64,000 bases of DNA, taken from the NCBI GenBank assembly GCA_033795365.1, contig JARYGU010000005.1, positions 248,001-312,000 on the forward strand. The letters are read 5' to 3'. This DNA is from JARYGU01 sp033795365 (GTDB lineage Bacteria; Pseudomonadota; Alphaproteobacteria; Rhizobiales; Rhizobiaceae). The notes below the pieces were generated by a model, which saw only the letters and a list, made by a program, of their open reading frames with translations, was not told the DNA's origin and ran no database searches. The translations under genes and the position numbers were made by a program. This document shows, in pieces, positions 18,088-26,427 of this stretch (the first letter of the stretch is position 1; every line of letters starts with the position of its first letter).

Positions 18088-18740
18088 GCCCTTGCAATGG
18101 AAAAACCGGCCTGCGGTTTCGCGTCCGGGCCGCGCAGATAAAGCGGCTTGGGCTTCCTCCCGTTCGGTTCGGCCGTTGCCGCAAGACGGGCAACCGTCGA
18201 TGCGGGGAAACGGTCCGCAGCCGCCTCCGCTTCCCCTCTCAGGAGCGTTGCCGCCGAACCGACGATCATGCCGTCATAGTCGGAAAACCGGGCTACAGCA
18301 TCCTGAAGCGCAAGGACTTCAGGCTCGCCTGCCGCCGTACCGCCAGCCGAAAAGGTCTGACAATAGACCTCGCCCCGCTTGGCATCCATCGCGACGAGAA
18401 CGGGACGTCCGGGCTGTCGAGCCAAATGATCTTCAGCAAGCACTTCGAGCGTGGAAACGCCGACCGACGGAATGCCAAGCGCCAATGCGAAGCCGCGCAC
18501 GGCAGCTACGCCAACGCGGATCCCGGTGAAGGACCCCGGCCCGATCGTAACGGCCAGGCGTTCGATGTCCGGAAGGGCCTTGCCGGCCTCGGCCAGCGCC
18601 TGGTCGACGAATTCCATCAGACGCTCCGCGTGGCCGCGGCCGATATCGGCGCCGGCCTCGCCAAGTACGGCGTCGGCGTCGCTGTCATAAACGCAGGCGA
18701 AGCATCCGGTTCCCGCCGTGTCGATGGCGAGCACGATCAT
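18084..18740 (-). CDS. tsaB: tRNA threonylcarbamoyladenosine biosynthesis protein TsaB
   Basis: TsaB (YeaZ) is the inactive ASKHA-fold partner of TsaD in making the t6A37 modification of ANN-decoding tRNAs. The 218-residue product starts with the actin-like fold MIVLAIDTAGTGCFACVYD and has the conserved GPGSFTGIRVGVA segment at about 69-81. It overlaps rimI by 4 bp. TsaD, TsaC and TsaE are not in this window. The gene follows nfu at 42 bp in the same direction. Confidence 0.94.
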   Translation of the reverse strand: MIVLAIDTAGTGCFACVYDSDADAVLGEAGADIGRGHAERLMEFVDQALAEAGKALPDIERLAVTIGPGSFTGIRVGVAAVRGFALALGIPSVGVSTLEVLAEDHLARQPGRPVLVAMDAKRGEVYCQTFSAGGTAAGEPEVLALQDAVARFSDYDGMIVGSAATLLRGEAEAAADRFPASTVARLAATAEPNGRKPKPLYLRGPDAKPQAGFSIARA

Positions 18741-18782
18741 CGCACACTCCGGCGTCGCGCATTCCCGCCAGGGAAGCGCAGC

Positions 18783-19352
18783 TCACATGATCGCTTCAAC
18801 TTCCTGCACTTCCGGTACGAAATGACGCAGCAGGTTCTGGACGCCATGCTTCAGCGTCGCCGTCGAAGACGGGCATCCGGAGCATGCGCCTTTCATGTTG
18901 AGATAGACCTTGCCGTCGCGATAACCCTTGAAGGTGATGTCGCCGCCGTCCTGCGCCACAGCCGGGCGAACGCGGGTCTCGAGCAATTCCTTGATCGTCG
19001 CGACGATCGTCTCGTCGCCCTCGTCGAAGAATTCGCCCTGGGGAAGCTGCTCGTCCGACATGACGCCGCCTGCCAGAACCGGCTGGCCGGACATGAAATG
19101 CTCCATGATCGAACCGAGAATGGCAGGCTTCAGGTGCTGCCAGTCGGATCCACTCTTCGTCACCGTGATGAAGTCATATCCGAAGAACACGCCGGTAACC
19201 CCCGGCACGGAAAAAAGCCGCGCGGCAAGCGGCGAAGAGGCGCTCGCCTCGGTTTCATCGCGGAACTCGGCGGTTCCCTGTTCCATGACGACCTTGCCGG
19301 GCAGGAACTTCAAGGTTGCCGGATTCGGCGTAGCTTCCGTCTGGATGAACAT
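18783..19352 (-). CDS. NifU-like Fe-S scaffold/carrier protein (Nfu)
   Basis: This Nfu-type protein of 189 residues has an N-terminal Scaffold-Nfu domain (about 1-90, MFIQTEATPNPATLKFLPG) and a C-terminal NifU domain with the cluster-binding CxxC at Cys157 and Cys160 (GACSGCPSST). It is thought to hold or deliver 4Fe-4S clusters to target proteins. The ATG at 19352 is preceded by GGAGAGAA; the frame is open for 19 further codons without family similarity. Despite the name, this family is general Fe-S housekeeping and not nitrogenase-specific. Confidence 0.92.
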   Translation of the reverse strand: MFIQTEATPNPATLKFLPGKVVMEQGTAEFRDETEASASSPLAARLFSVPGVTGVFFGYDFITVTKSGSDWQHLKPAILGSIMEHFMSGQPVLAGGVMSDEQLPQGEFFDEGDETIVATIKELLETRVRPAVAQDGGDITFKGYRDGKVYLNMKGACSGCPSSTATLKHGVQNLLRHFVPEVQEVEAIM

Positions 19353-19482
19353 CTTTCTCTCCATGCAGCCGGGATTCTCTACGACCGGCGGATATTTAGA
19401 ACCATTCAAAAGAAAATAAGCTTTTCCGCCTCCCGGTTCAAGGCCAGCGTGGCGGCAATATAGGCATGCAATCCGCTGCCCA

Positions 19483-19974
19483 TCAGCTCAGCGCGTCGAT
19501 CTCCTCATCCGTCAGCGAATCCGGGATGACCGTCACGGGTATGGGGAAGGCCTGCCCGCGGCTTGCCAAAGAAGAGACCAGCGGTCCCGGCCCCTCCTTG
19601 GCGGAGCCGGCGGCCAGGACGAGGATCGCGATATCGCGATCGTCCTCGATCAGGCCGTTGATCTCCTCTGTTGCCACGCCTTCGCGGATCACCGTTTCCG
19701 GCTCTATCCCGATAGACTCGCGCAAGTTTTGCGCGGCCTTCGCCAAGACGGCCTCGGCCTCCTCGCGGGCTTCGGCGCGCATGATCTCCTCGACGCCCAG
19801 CCATTGCTGAAAATCGCCATTGGCGATCACGTAAAGGAGCACGACGCTGCCGTTGGAATTCTTGGCCCGGCTGCCGGCATAACGGATGGCGCGCTGACAT
19901 TCCGGCGTATCGTCGATGACCGCCAGGAATTTCCGACGATGCCCCTCAAGGCGCGAAAGTCGGCGTGAAACCAT
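19483..19974 (-). CDS. Universal stress protein family (UspA) protein
   Basis: This is a single-domain Usp of 163 residues with the fold start KFLAVIDDTPECQRAIRYA and a C-terminal stretch VLAAGSAKEGPGPLVSSL. The usual nucleotide-binding G-2x-G-9x-G(S/T) loop is not clearly present, so ATP binding is uncertain. It lies 130 bp before nfu on the same strand. Its exact role is unknown; family members help survival under stress. The first dozen basic residues may be untranslated if a later start is used. Confidence 0.88.
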   Translation of the reverse strand: MVSRRLSRLEGHRRKFLAVIDDTPECQRAIRYAGSRAKNSNGSVVLLYVIANGDFQQWLGVEEIMRAEAREEAEAVLAKAAQNLRESIGIEPETVIREGVATEEINGLIEDDRDIAILVLAAGSAKEGPGPLVSSLASRGQAFPIPVTVIPDSLTDEEIDALS

Positions 19975-20089
19975 TAAGCCCCCATCATCCGGCGCTCATA
20001 CGAAACTGCTGGTCGCCACGTTCCGGAAAGCGCAATTTCAAATTCGCAGCATCCGGCAATGCCTGCGGCTGCGGAAAACCCGGACGACC

Positions 20090-21154
20090 TTAACGCAGAA
20101 AGCCGATGATGTCGCGAACTTCCTTCATGGTCTTTTCAGCCCGCTCACCCGCCCGCAGGCCGCCGTCACGGAGAATCGCGTCTATATGGCTGGTATCGTC
20201 CATCAGCCGGCGCATCTCGCCGGTGATCGGCGAAAGCACGTTTACCGCGAGATCGACGAGGGCCGGCTTGAACACGGAAAACTGCTGCCCGCCGAATTCG
20301 CCAAGCACGTCCGCCTTCGTCCTGTCGGCAAGTGCTGCATAGATGCCGACGAGATTGTCGGCTTCCGGCCGGCCTTTCAGCCCTTCCGTCTCGCTTGGCA
20401 GTGCGTCCGGATCGGTCTTCGCCTTTCTTATCTTCTTCGAGATCGTGTCCGCGTCGTCGAGCAGGTTGATGCGCGAGAGGTCCGAAGGATCGGATTTCGA
20501 CATCTTCTTGGTGCCATCGCGCAGGCTCATGACCCGCGGTGCCGCGCCTCCGATCAGCGGCTCGACCATCGGAAAATAGGCATGAACCGGTTCGTCGCCG
20601 ACCTTGATGTCGATACCGTAGCCGGTGCGGCGGATATGATCCTGATAGTCGAGGTTGAACTTCATCGCGATGTCGCGCGCGAGTTCCAGATGCTGCTTCT
20701 GGTCATCTCCGACCGGCACATGCGTGCCGCGATAAACGAGGATGTCGGCAGCCATCAGGCTCGGATAGGCAAGCAGGCCCAGCGAGGCATTCTCACGGTC
20801 CTTGCCGGCCTTGTCCTTGAACTGCGTCATCCGGTTCATCCAGCCGATACGGGCAACGCAGTTGAAGACCCAGGCGAGCTCGGCATGCTGCGGCACAGCG
20901 GACTGGTTGAAGACGATATGTTTCTTCGGATCGATGCCCGACGCTATGAAAGCAGCCGCGATAGACCGGATCTGCCCCCGCAGGTCGTCATGCACCAGCT
21001 GGGCGGTGATCGAATGCAGATCGACGACGCAATAGATGCAGTCGTTCTCCTCCTGCAGCGCCACGAATTTGCGGATCGCGCCCAGATAATTGCCGAGGTG
21101 AAGGTTGCCTGTCGGCTGCACACCGGAAAAAACGAGCGGCTGGAATTCGGTCAT
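20090..21154 (-). CDS. trpS: Tryptophanyl-tRNA synthetase
   Basis: This class I aminoacyl-tRNA synthetase charges tRNA-Trp. The 354-residue protein has the HIGH-equivalent motif PTGNLHLGNY at 14-23 and the KMSKS loop at 217-221, and the overall length is normal for bacterial TrpS. It is transcribed on the minus strand 115 bp ahead of the usp gene. No trp leader or T-box was recognised upstream. Confidence 0.97.
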   Translation of the reverse strand: MTEFQPLVFSGVQPTGNLHLGNYLGAIRKFVALQEENDCIYCVVDLHSITAQLVHDDLRGQIRSIAAAFIASGIDPKKHIVFNQSAVPQHAELAWVFNCVARIGWMNRMTQFKDKAGKDRENASLGLLAYPSLMAADILVYRGTHVPVGDDQKQHLELARDIAMKFNLDYQDHIRRTGYGIDIKVGDEPVHAYFPMVEPLIGGAAPRVMSLRDGTKKMSKSDPSDLSRINLLDDADTISKKIRKAKTDPDALPSETEGLKGRPEADNLVGIYAALADRTKADVLGEFGGQQFSVFKPALVDLAVNVLSPITGEMRRLMDDTSHIDAILRDGGLRAGERAEKTMKEVRDIIGFLR

Positions 21155-21457
21155 GTCACCCTCGGAAAGACTTGTGGAAGGCGTGGAAGCAGCCGCGGCT
21201 GCTCTCGTTCACGATGGGCGCTTATGCACGGCAGATAGCGCACAATCAAGTAGCGCCGGCAGCGACCTTCCGTTCGGTTACCTCCCGGATAACCCGTTTG
21301 TCGAGCACGGCTGCGAAATCCACCACGAAAAGATGAAGCCATTCTCCTATTGTGAGCATGATCATCCCTATAAACGCCCTTTTCTGGATTTCAATTCTCT
21401 CCACGGCAGATGAGAGCCCGGCCGTCATGGCGGGCAGGACAGATCGGGGAGAGTTTC
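21155..21457. other. Intergenic region between trpS and the M15 peptidase gene, no gene seen
   Basis: This 303-bp stretch separates two divergent genes. It should hold both promoters. I see no convincing open frame with codon use like its neighbours, no strong hairpin with a T-run and no recognised riboswitch. A TATAAA at about 21370 could be a -10 box for the rightward gene, but a -35 box at correct spacing is not evident. Confidence 0.5.
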
Positions 21458-21892
21458 ATGCGAACCAGCTGCGCCATCATTCTTGCAGGTCTATTCACGC
21501 TTTCCTGCCTCGCTCCATACGAGGTTCTGGCGGAAGGCAGGAAGAAGAAGCTGAGCGGCGGCGAGAAGCCGCGAATAATCCTCGCTTACGCGAAACAGAC
21601 ATCGCGGGTAAGCATCAACTGTTTCCCGGGCAAGCTCAGAACCATACTGACCCATATAGCCTGGCGCACTGGGCGCCGCCCCATCGTGACCTCCGGCCAC
21701 CGCCCTCATAAGGGCCGTCGGGGCTCCTATCATCGCAAGTGCATGGCGGCCGATATCCGGATTCCCGGCGTTTCGACGAAAAAGATCGTCGCGGCAGCGC
21801 GCAGCGCTCCCGGCATAGGCGGCATCGGGACCTACTGCAACGGGATCGTGCATGTCGACATCGGCCCGAAGCGCCGGTGGTCGCATTGCTGA
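21458..21892 (+). CDS. Secreted M15-type (DUF882/YcbK-like) peptidase domain protein
   Basis: This is a 144-residue exported protein. Residues 1-25 form a signal peptide ending in VLA. The mature part has the peptidase M15 metal-site pattern: SYHRKCMAAD (His followed seven residues later by Asp) and a distal VHVDIG histidine. The family includes D-Ala-D-Ala carboxypeptidases and peptidoglycan endopeptidases, so a role in cell-wall cleavage is likely but unproven. GGGGAGAG precedes the ATG at 21458. The gene is convergent with murJ, 9 bp apart. It is short but spans the complete domain. Confidence 0.85.
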   Translation: MRTSCAIILAGLFTLSCLAPYEVLAEGRKKKLSGGEKPRIILAYAKQTSRVSINCFPGKLRTILTHIAWRTGRRPIVTSGHRPHKGRRGSYHRKCMAADIRIPGVSTKKIVAAARSAPGIGGIGTYCNGIVHVDIGPKRRWSHC

Positions 21893-21901
21893 GGAACGAC
21901 G

Positions 21902-23497
21902 CTATTCCGGACCCGAGGGACCGGCTTCCGGCGTGCGCGCACGCCGCCGCATGTTGCGCCGGATCATGGCAAGATCGGCGCCGCCGATCAGGAAGGCAAC
22001 GCCGAAGTAAACGATCATCGCTAGAAATACGAGCGCGCCGAGCGCCATTACCTGGTGATGCAGGGAAGCCGCCGGCGCCAGCCAATCCGCAAGCGCATCC
22101 GAAGCGAAGTCGAGACTGAGCGCCATCACGATCGTGGCCACCAGCAGCCGCAGGATGCGCCAAACGAGAGCCTTCTCCAGCGGCCAGTGCCCGCGACGGA
22201 CCAGCGTCACGAAGAGCAGGAGCGCGGTCAGCCAGCCCGAAACCGCCTCCGCCGTCGCGATACCACGCTCGAAGAAGAGCGGAAACAGCGTGACGGCGAG
22301 GATGCAGTTAACCACCACCGAAAGAAGCGTGATGCGCATCGGGGTCTTCGTATCCTCCCGTGCGAAGAAGCCGGGATTGAGCGCCTTGATCATCACGAAA
22401 CCCGGAAGCCCAAGGCCATAGATCGCCAGCGTTCCCGCCACGATCGACGTCGTCTCCGGCGAGAATGCGCCCCGTTCGTAGAGTACCCGTACGATCTCGT
22501 CCGAGATCACCCAGAGCGCGCCGGCCGCAGGCAGCGTCAGAAACAGCACGAACTCCATCGACCGGTTCTGCAGGTTTGCGGCTTCGTGCTCGTGGCCAGC
22601 CTTCAGCGCACGCGCCAACTCCGGCAGGAGCACGACGCCTACGGCGATGCCGACGACGCCGAGCGGAAGCTGGTAGACCCGGTCGGCATACTGCAAGGCG
22701 GAGATCGCACCGCCCTTGGTGGATGCGATCATCTGGCCGATGATCTGGTTGATCTGCGTGATGCCGCCGGTGACGGCCGCCGGAAAGGCCAGCCATAGCA
22801 GCCGCTTGACGTTCGGCGTCATCCGGGGACGACGGAAACCGATGCGCATTCCGGCATGACGAACGCCCGCATAGAGCACGGCCATCTGCAAAAGCCCGGC
22901 CGCCAGGACACCCCATGAGAGATACCAGGCCGTATCCAGCGGCGAGGCGCCGGTCATCAGCCCATAGCCGAGCGCGCCGATCAGCACCAGATTGAGAAAA
23001 ATGGGCGCCACCGCCGCGGCGAAATAGTGATGCAGAGAATTCAGCATGCCCGACAGCATCGCCGTCAGCGACATGCACATGAGATACGGGAACATCACGA
23101 TCGCAAGCTTCACCGTGATGTCGAACTTCTCCGCATCGCCGACAAAGCCGGGCGCGATGATCCACGACACGATCAGCGGCATGGAGAGTTCCATGACGAT
23201 CGTGATCAGAAGCAGAACCGTAAAGAGAACGCCGAAGACTTCTTCGGAGAAGCGCTTCGCGCCCTCGACACCGCCCTGCTCTATTTCCTTGGCGAAGAGC
23301 GGCACGAAAGCCGCATTGAAGGCGCCTTCCGCAAAGAGGCGGCGAAAGAGGTTAGGAAAGCGGAATGCGGCATAAAAGGCATCGGCCATCGGCCCGGTGC
23401 CGAGGGCGGCGGCCATCAACGTCTCTCGAGCGAAACCCAGCACGCGGCTGCCGAGCGTCGCGCCGCCGACGGTTGCGAATTTTCTGACGAGGCTCAT
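21902..23497 (-). CDS. murJ: Lipid II flippase MurJ (MviN)
   Basis: MurJ moves lipid II across the inner membrane for peptidoglycan synthesis. The 531-residue polytopic protein has the family N-terminus (GGATLGSRVLGFARETL) and FPNLFRRLFAEGAFNAAFVP, with about 14 hydrophobic segments. Its start overlaps the glnD stop by 4 bp (ATGA), so translation is probably coupled. The glnD-murJ pairing is standard in rhizobia. Confidence 0.96.
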   Translation of the reverse strand: MSLVRKFATVGGATLGSRVLGFARETLMAAALGTGPMADAFYAAFRFPNLFRRLFAEGAFNAAFVPLFAKEIEQGGVEGAKRFSEEVFGVLFTVLLLITIVMELSMPLIVSWIIAPGFVGDAEKFDITVKLAIVMFPYLMCMSLTAMLSGMLNSLHHYFAAAVAPIFLNLVLIGALGYGLMTGASPLDTAWYLSWGVLAAGLLQMAVLYAGVRHAGMRIGFRRPRMTPNVKRLLWLAFPAAVTGGITQINQIIGQMIASTKGGAISALQYADRVYQLPLGVVGIAVGVVLLPELARALKAGHEHEAANLQNRSMEFVLFLTLPAAGALWVISDEIVRVLYERGAFSPETTSIVAGTLAIYGLGLPGFVMIKALNPGFFAREDTKTPMRITLLSVVVNCILAVTLFPLFFERGIATAEAVSGWLTALLLFVTLVRRGHWPLEKALVWRILRLLVATIVMALSLDFASDALADWLAPAASLHHQVMALGALVFLAMIVYFGVAFLIGGADLAMIRRNMRRRARTPEAGPSGPE

Positions 23498-26385
23498 TGT
23501 TCGGCGCGCGCCCTTCTTTGCGGGATCGCGCTCGGGGCGATGATGCCGGGAGGCATGCGGTCGCGCGCCTCGTCCGCTTCATCCGCCATGACCGCCTTCA
23601 GCCGCGCCGCGATATTGCCGTGGCGATTCTCGTTGGTGATCTTATGGCCGAGGAGATCGGTCACATAGAAGGTATCGATGACCTTCTCGCCGAAGGTGGT
23701 GATATGGGCCGAAGCGATGTCGAGCGAGAGATCGGACAGCACAGCCGTGACTTCGGAAAGCAGGCCCGGACGGTCGAGGCATTCGATCTCGATAACCGTG
23801 AACTTGTTCGACAGGGTATTCGAGATAGTGACCGCGGGGGCGACGGTGAACGTACCGCTGCGTTTCCTGCCCTTCGTACGCGTGGCTATCACCTCCGGCA
23901 GACGCTTGCGCCCGGCAAGCACGTCTTCGATCATTCGCCCGATCGTCCCGGCACGTCGCGCTTCGTCCGCATCGTCCGGGAACTCGCGATTGATCAGAAT
24001 CGTGTCGAGCGCCCGGCCGTCGGACGTGGTGAATATCTGCGCGTCGACGATATTGGCGCCGGCTGCGGCGCAGGCACCGGCAATCACGGTAAGCAGCCGC
24101 GGATGGTCCGGCGAAAGTACCGTGATCTCGGTGATCGCATGGAAGGAATGGGTGCGCACCATGGTCGCCAGCGCCTGCCCGGCCTTGTCGGCCGCACGGA
24201 TGAAGGTGGCATGGCGAATCTGATCCTCCAGCGAAACGCTGAGCAGATAGGGCTCGTAGTGCAGGCGGGTATAGGTCTTGCGATCCTTCTGGCTCCAATC
24301 CGTGAGCGCATCATGGAGCCGCTCACGCGCCGCCTTCGCACGTTCCTTCCGCGACACCTCGGAGAAGCCGCCGGAGATGACGAGTTCGGTCTCGTAATAG
24401 AGCGTGCGCAGAAGCTGGCCTTTCCAGCCGTTCCAGACCCCGGGGCCGACGGCGCGGATGTCGCAGACGGTCAGGACGAGCAGCATCTTCAGCCGTTCCA
24501 TCGACTGGACCCGGTCGGCGAAATCGACAATCGTCTTGCGGTCGTTGAGATCGCGGGTCTGCGCGACCATGGACATGGTCAGATGCTCCTCGATCAGCCA
24601 TACGACGAGTTCCGTCTGCTTCGGCGTGAGCCCGAAGCGCGGGCAGAGCTTGCGGGCCACCCTGGCTCCTGCAGTGGAATGATCTTCCGGCCGTCCTTTC
24701 GCGATGTCGTGCAGGAGAACCGCTACATAAAGCGATATGCGATCCTCGATGGACGGCATGATCTGATAGGTCAGCGGATGGGCATCCCGCTCCCGCCCCT
24801 GATCGATGTCCGCAAGCACGCCGACGGCACGGATAAGATGCTCGTCAACCGTATAGTGATGATACATGTTGAACTGCATCATCGCGACGATCTTGCCGAA
24901 TTCCGGAATGAAGCGGCCGAGGACGCCAGCCTCGTTCATACGGCGCAAGATGAGGGCGGGATTGCGCGGCGAGGTCAGGATCGACAGGAACAGCCGGTTC
25001 GCCTCCTCGTCTTCGCGGACCGCATTGTTGATCAGCTTCAGCGAACGCGTCACTTCTCTCAGCGCATCCGGATGAAATTCCAGGTCGTTGATATCGGCAA
25101 TGTGAAAGAGACGGATGAGATTGACCGGATCGCGCCGGAAGACGTCGTTGTCGGTAATCGTGATCCGACCGCGATCGACCAGGAAATCCAGGGTGCCCGC
25201 AATCTTCCGACGCCGTTTGGTGAAGCGGCTGATGACCGCGGAGAACCCCGGGGTTTCTTTTGCCTGCTGATCTTCGAGCGTGGCGCAGAAGATGCGGGTG
25301 AGGTCTCCGACGTCCTTGGCGACGAGAAAATAGTGCTTCATGAACCGTTCGACGGCCGAAAGACCCGGATGCGGCTGATAGCCGAGATTGGCTGCGATTT
25401 CCGGCTGGATGTCGAAGGACAGGCGTTCTTCCGCCTTTCCGGTGAGAAAGTGCATGTGGCACCGGACCGCCCAGAGAAAATCGTCGGCTTTCTGGAAAAG
25501 CTTGAACTCGTGCCTGGAGAGAACGCCGAGCTTCACGAGCTCCGCCGGATCCTTGATGTGGTAAAAATATTTGGCGATCCAGAAAAGCGTATGGAGGTCG
25601 CGAAGCCCACCCTTGCCCTCCTTGACATTCGGCTCGACCAGATAGCGCGTATCACCGGCCTTGCGATGCCGCTCGTCACGTTCGGCGAGCTTGGCGGCAA
25701 TGAACTCAGGTCCGGTGTTGCGCACGATCTCCTTGTCGAAACGGGCGGAAAGTTCATCGAAGAGCGCGGTGGAGCCGCAGAGATAGCGCGCCTCCAGTAT
25801 GGCGGTGCGTATGGTCATGTCGCTCTTGGAAAGGCGGATGCATTCCTCGATATTGCGTGTCGCATGGCCGACCTTGAAGCCGAGATCCCAGAGGATGTAG
25901 AGCATGAACTCGATTGCCGGCTCGCTCCAGGGCGCAGGCTTTGCCGGCAGCAGGAACAGAAGGTCGATATCCGAACCCGGCGCCAGCGTACCCCGGCCAT
26001 AACCGCCGACGGCAGTCACGGTGATGCGTGAGGCCGGAGGAGCCTGACCGGCGCTGAAGACGTGGTTCAATGCAAAATCGTGCAGGGTCGTGATGATCTG
26101 GTCCTGCAGCCATGAAATGCGGGCTGCGCAGAGAAGACCGCTACCGTCCTGGAAGAGCAGCTCACGCGCCCGTTCGCGCCCCTTGGCGTTCGCCTCTTTC
26201 AAGGCGGCAAGCAGCGCCTGGCGCATCTGATCGCGGTAGTCGGCATGGGCGCTGGCGATGAATTCGCATTTCGCGCGCAACGCCGCGACGTCGAGCAAAT
26301 CCGAACGGGCCGGTTCCGGCAGGTGAATGTTCATCGATCGCCAGCCCGCTTCCTGCCCGTATTCCGCCGTTTGTTGTGCCTGCAT
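23494..26385 (-). CDS. glnD: Bifunctional PII uridylyltransferase/uridylyl-removing enzyme
   Basis: GlnD senses glutamine and modifies PII proteins (GlnB/GlnK), setting nitrogen-regulated transcription and glutamine synthetase activity. The 963-residue protein has a nucleotidyltransferase domain with GGYGRGTLAPGSDIDLL at 127-143 (metal-binding Asp 139 and 141), an HD domain for deuridylylation with the His-Asp pair near 559-560, and two C-terminal ACT domains for glutamine binding. The ATG at 26385 has AAAGGG 9 bases upstream; an ATG at 26334 would remove 17 residues and is also plausible. It is 42 bp downstream of mutS. Confidence 0.96.
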   Translation of the reverse strand: MQAQQTAEYGQEAGWRSMNIHLPEPARSDLLDVAALRAKCEFIASAHADYRDQMRQALLAALKEANAKGRERARELLFQDGSGLLCAARISWLQDQIITTLHDFALNHVFSAGQAPPASRITVTAVGGYGRGTLAPGSDIDLLFLLPAKPAPWSEPAIEFMLYILWDLGFKVGHATRNIEECIRLSKSDMTIRTAILEARYLCGSTALFDELSARFDKEIVRNTGPEFIAAKLAERDERHRKAGDTRYLVEPNVKEGKGGLRDLHTLFWIAKYFYHIKDPAELVKLGVLSRHEFKLFQKADDFLWAVRCHMHFLTGKAEERLSFDIQPEIAANLGYQPHPGLSAVERFMKHYFLVAKDVGDLTRIFCATLEDQQAKETPGFSAVISRFTKRRRKIAGTLDFLVDRGRITITDNDVFRRDPVNLIRLFHIADINDLEFHPDALREVTRSLKLINNAVREDEEANRLFLSILTSPRNPALILRRMNEAGVLGRFIPEFGKIVAMMQFNMYHHYTVDEHLIRAVGVLADIDQGRERDAHPLTYQIMPSIEDRISLYVAVLLHDIAKGRPEDHSTAGARVARKLCPRFGLTPKQTELVVWLIEEHLTMSMVAQTRDLNDRKTIVDFADRVQSMERLKMLLVLTVCDIRAVGPGVWNGWKGQLLRTLYYETELVISGGFSEVSRKERAKAARERLHDALTDWSQKDRKTYTRLHYEPYLLSVSLEDQIRHATFIRAADKAGQALATMVRTHSFHAITEITVLSPDHPRLLTVIAGACAAAGANIVDAQIFTTSDGRALDTILINREFPDDADEARRAGTIGRMIEDVLAGRKRLPEVIATRTKGRKRSGTFTVAPAVTISNTLSNKFTVIEIECLDRPGLLSEVTAVLSDLSLDIASAHITTFGEKVIDTFYVTDLLGHKITNENRHGNIAARLKAVMADEADEARDRMPPGIIAPSAIPQRRARAEQ

Positions 26386-26427
26386 GCGCTATAACCCTTT
26401 CGCGCAAAGAAGGACACATCCTACGCG

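Noticed and set aside
23497..26031. Long plus-strand open frame opposite glnD, and similar frames opposite mutS and the EAL/channel genes
   Set aside because: Shadows of conserved genes; no recognisable domains and arginine-rich, low-complexity translations.
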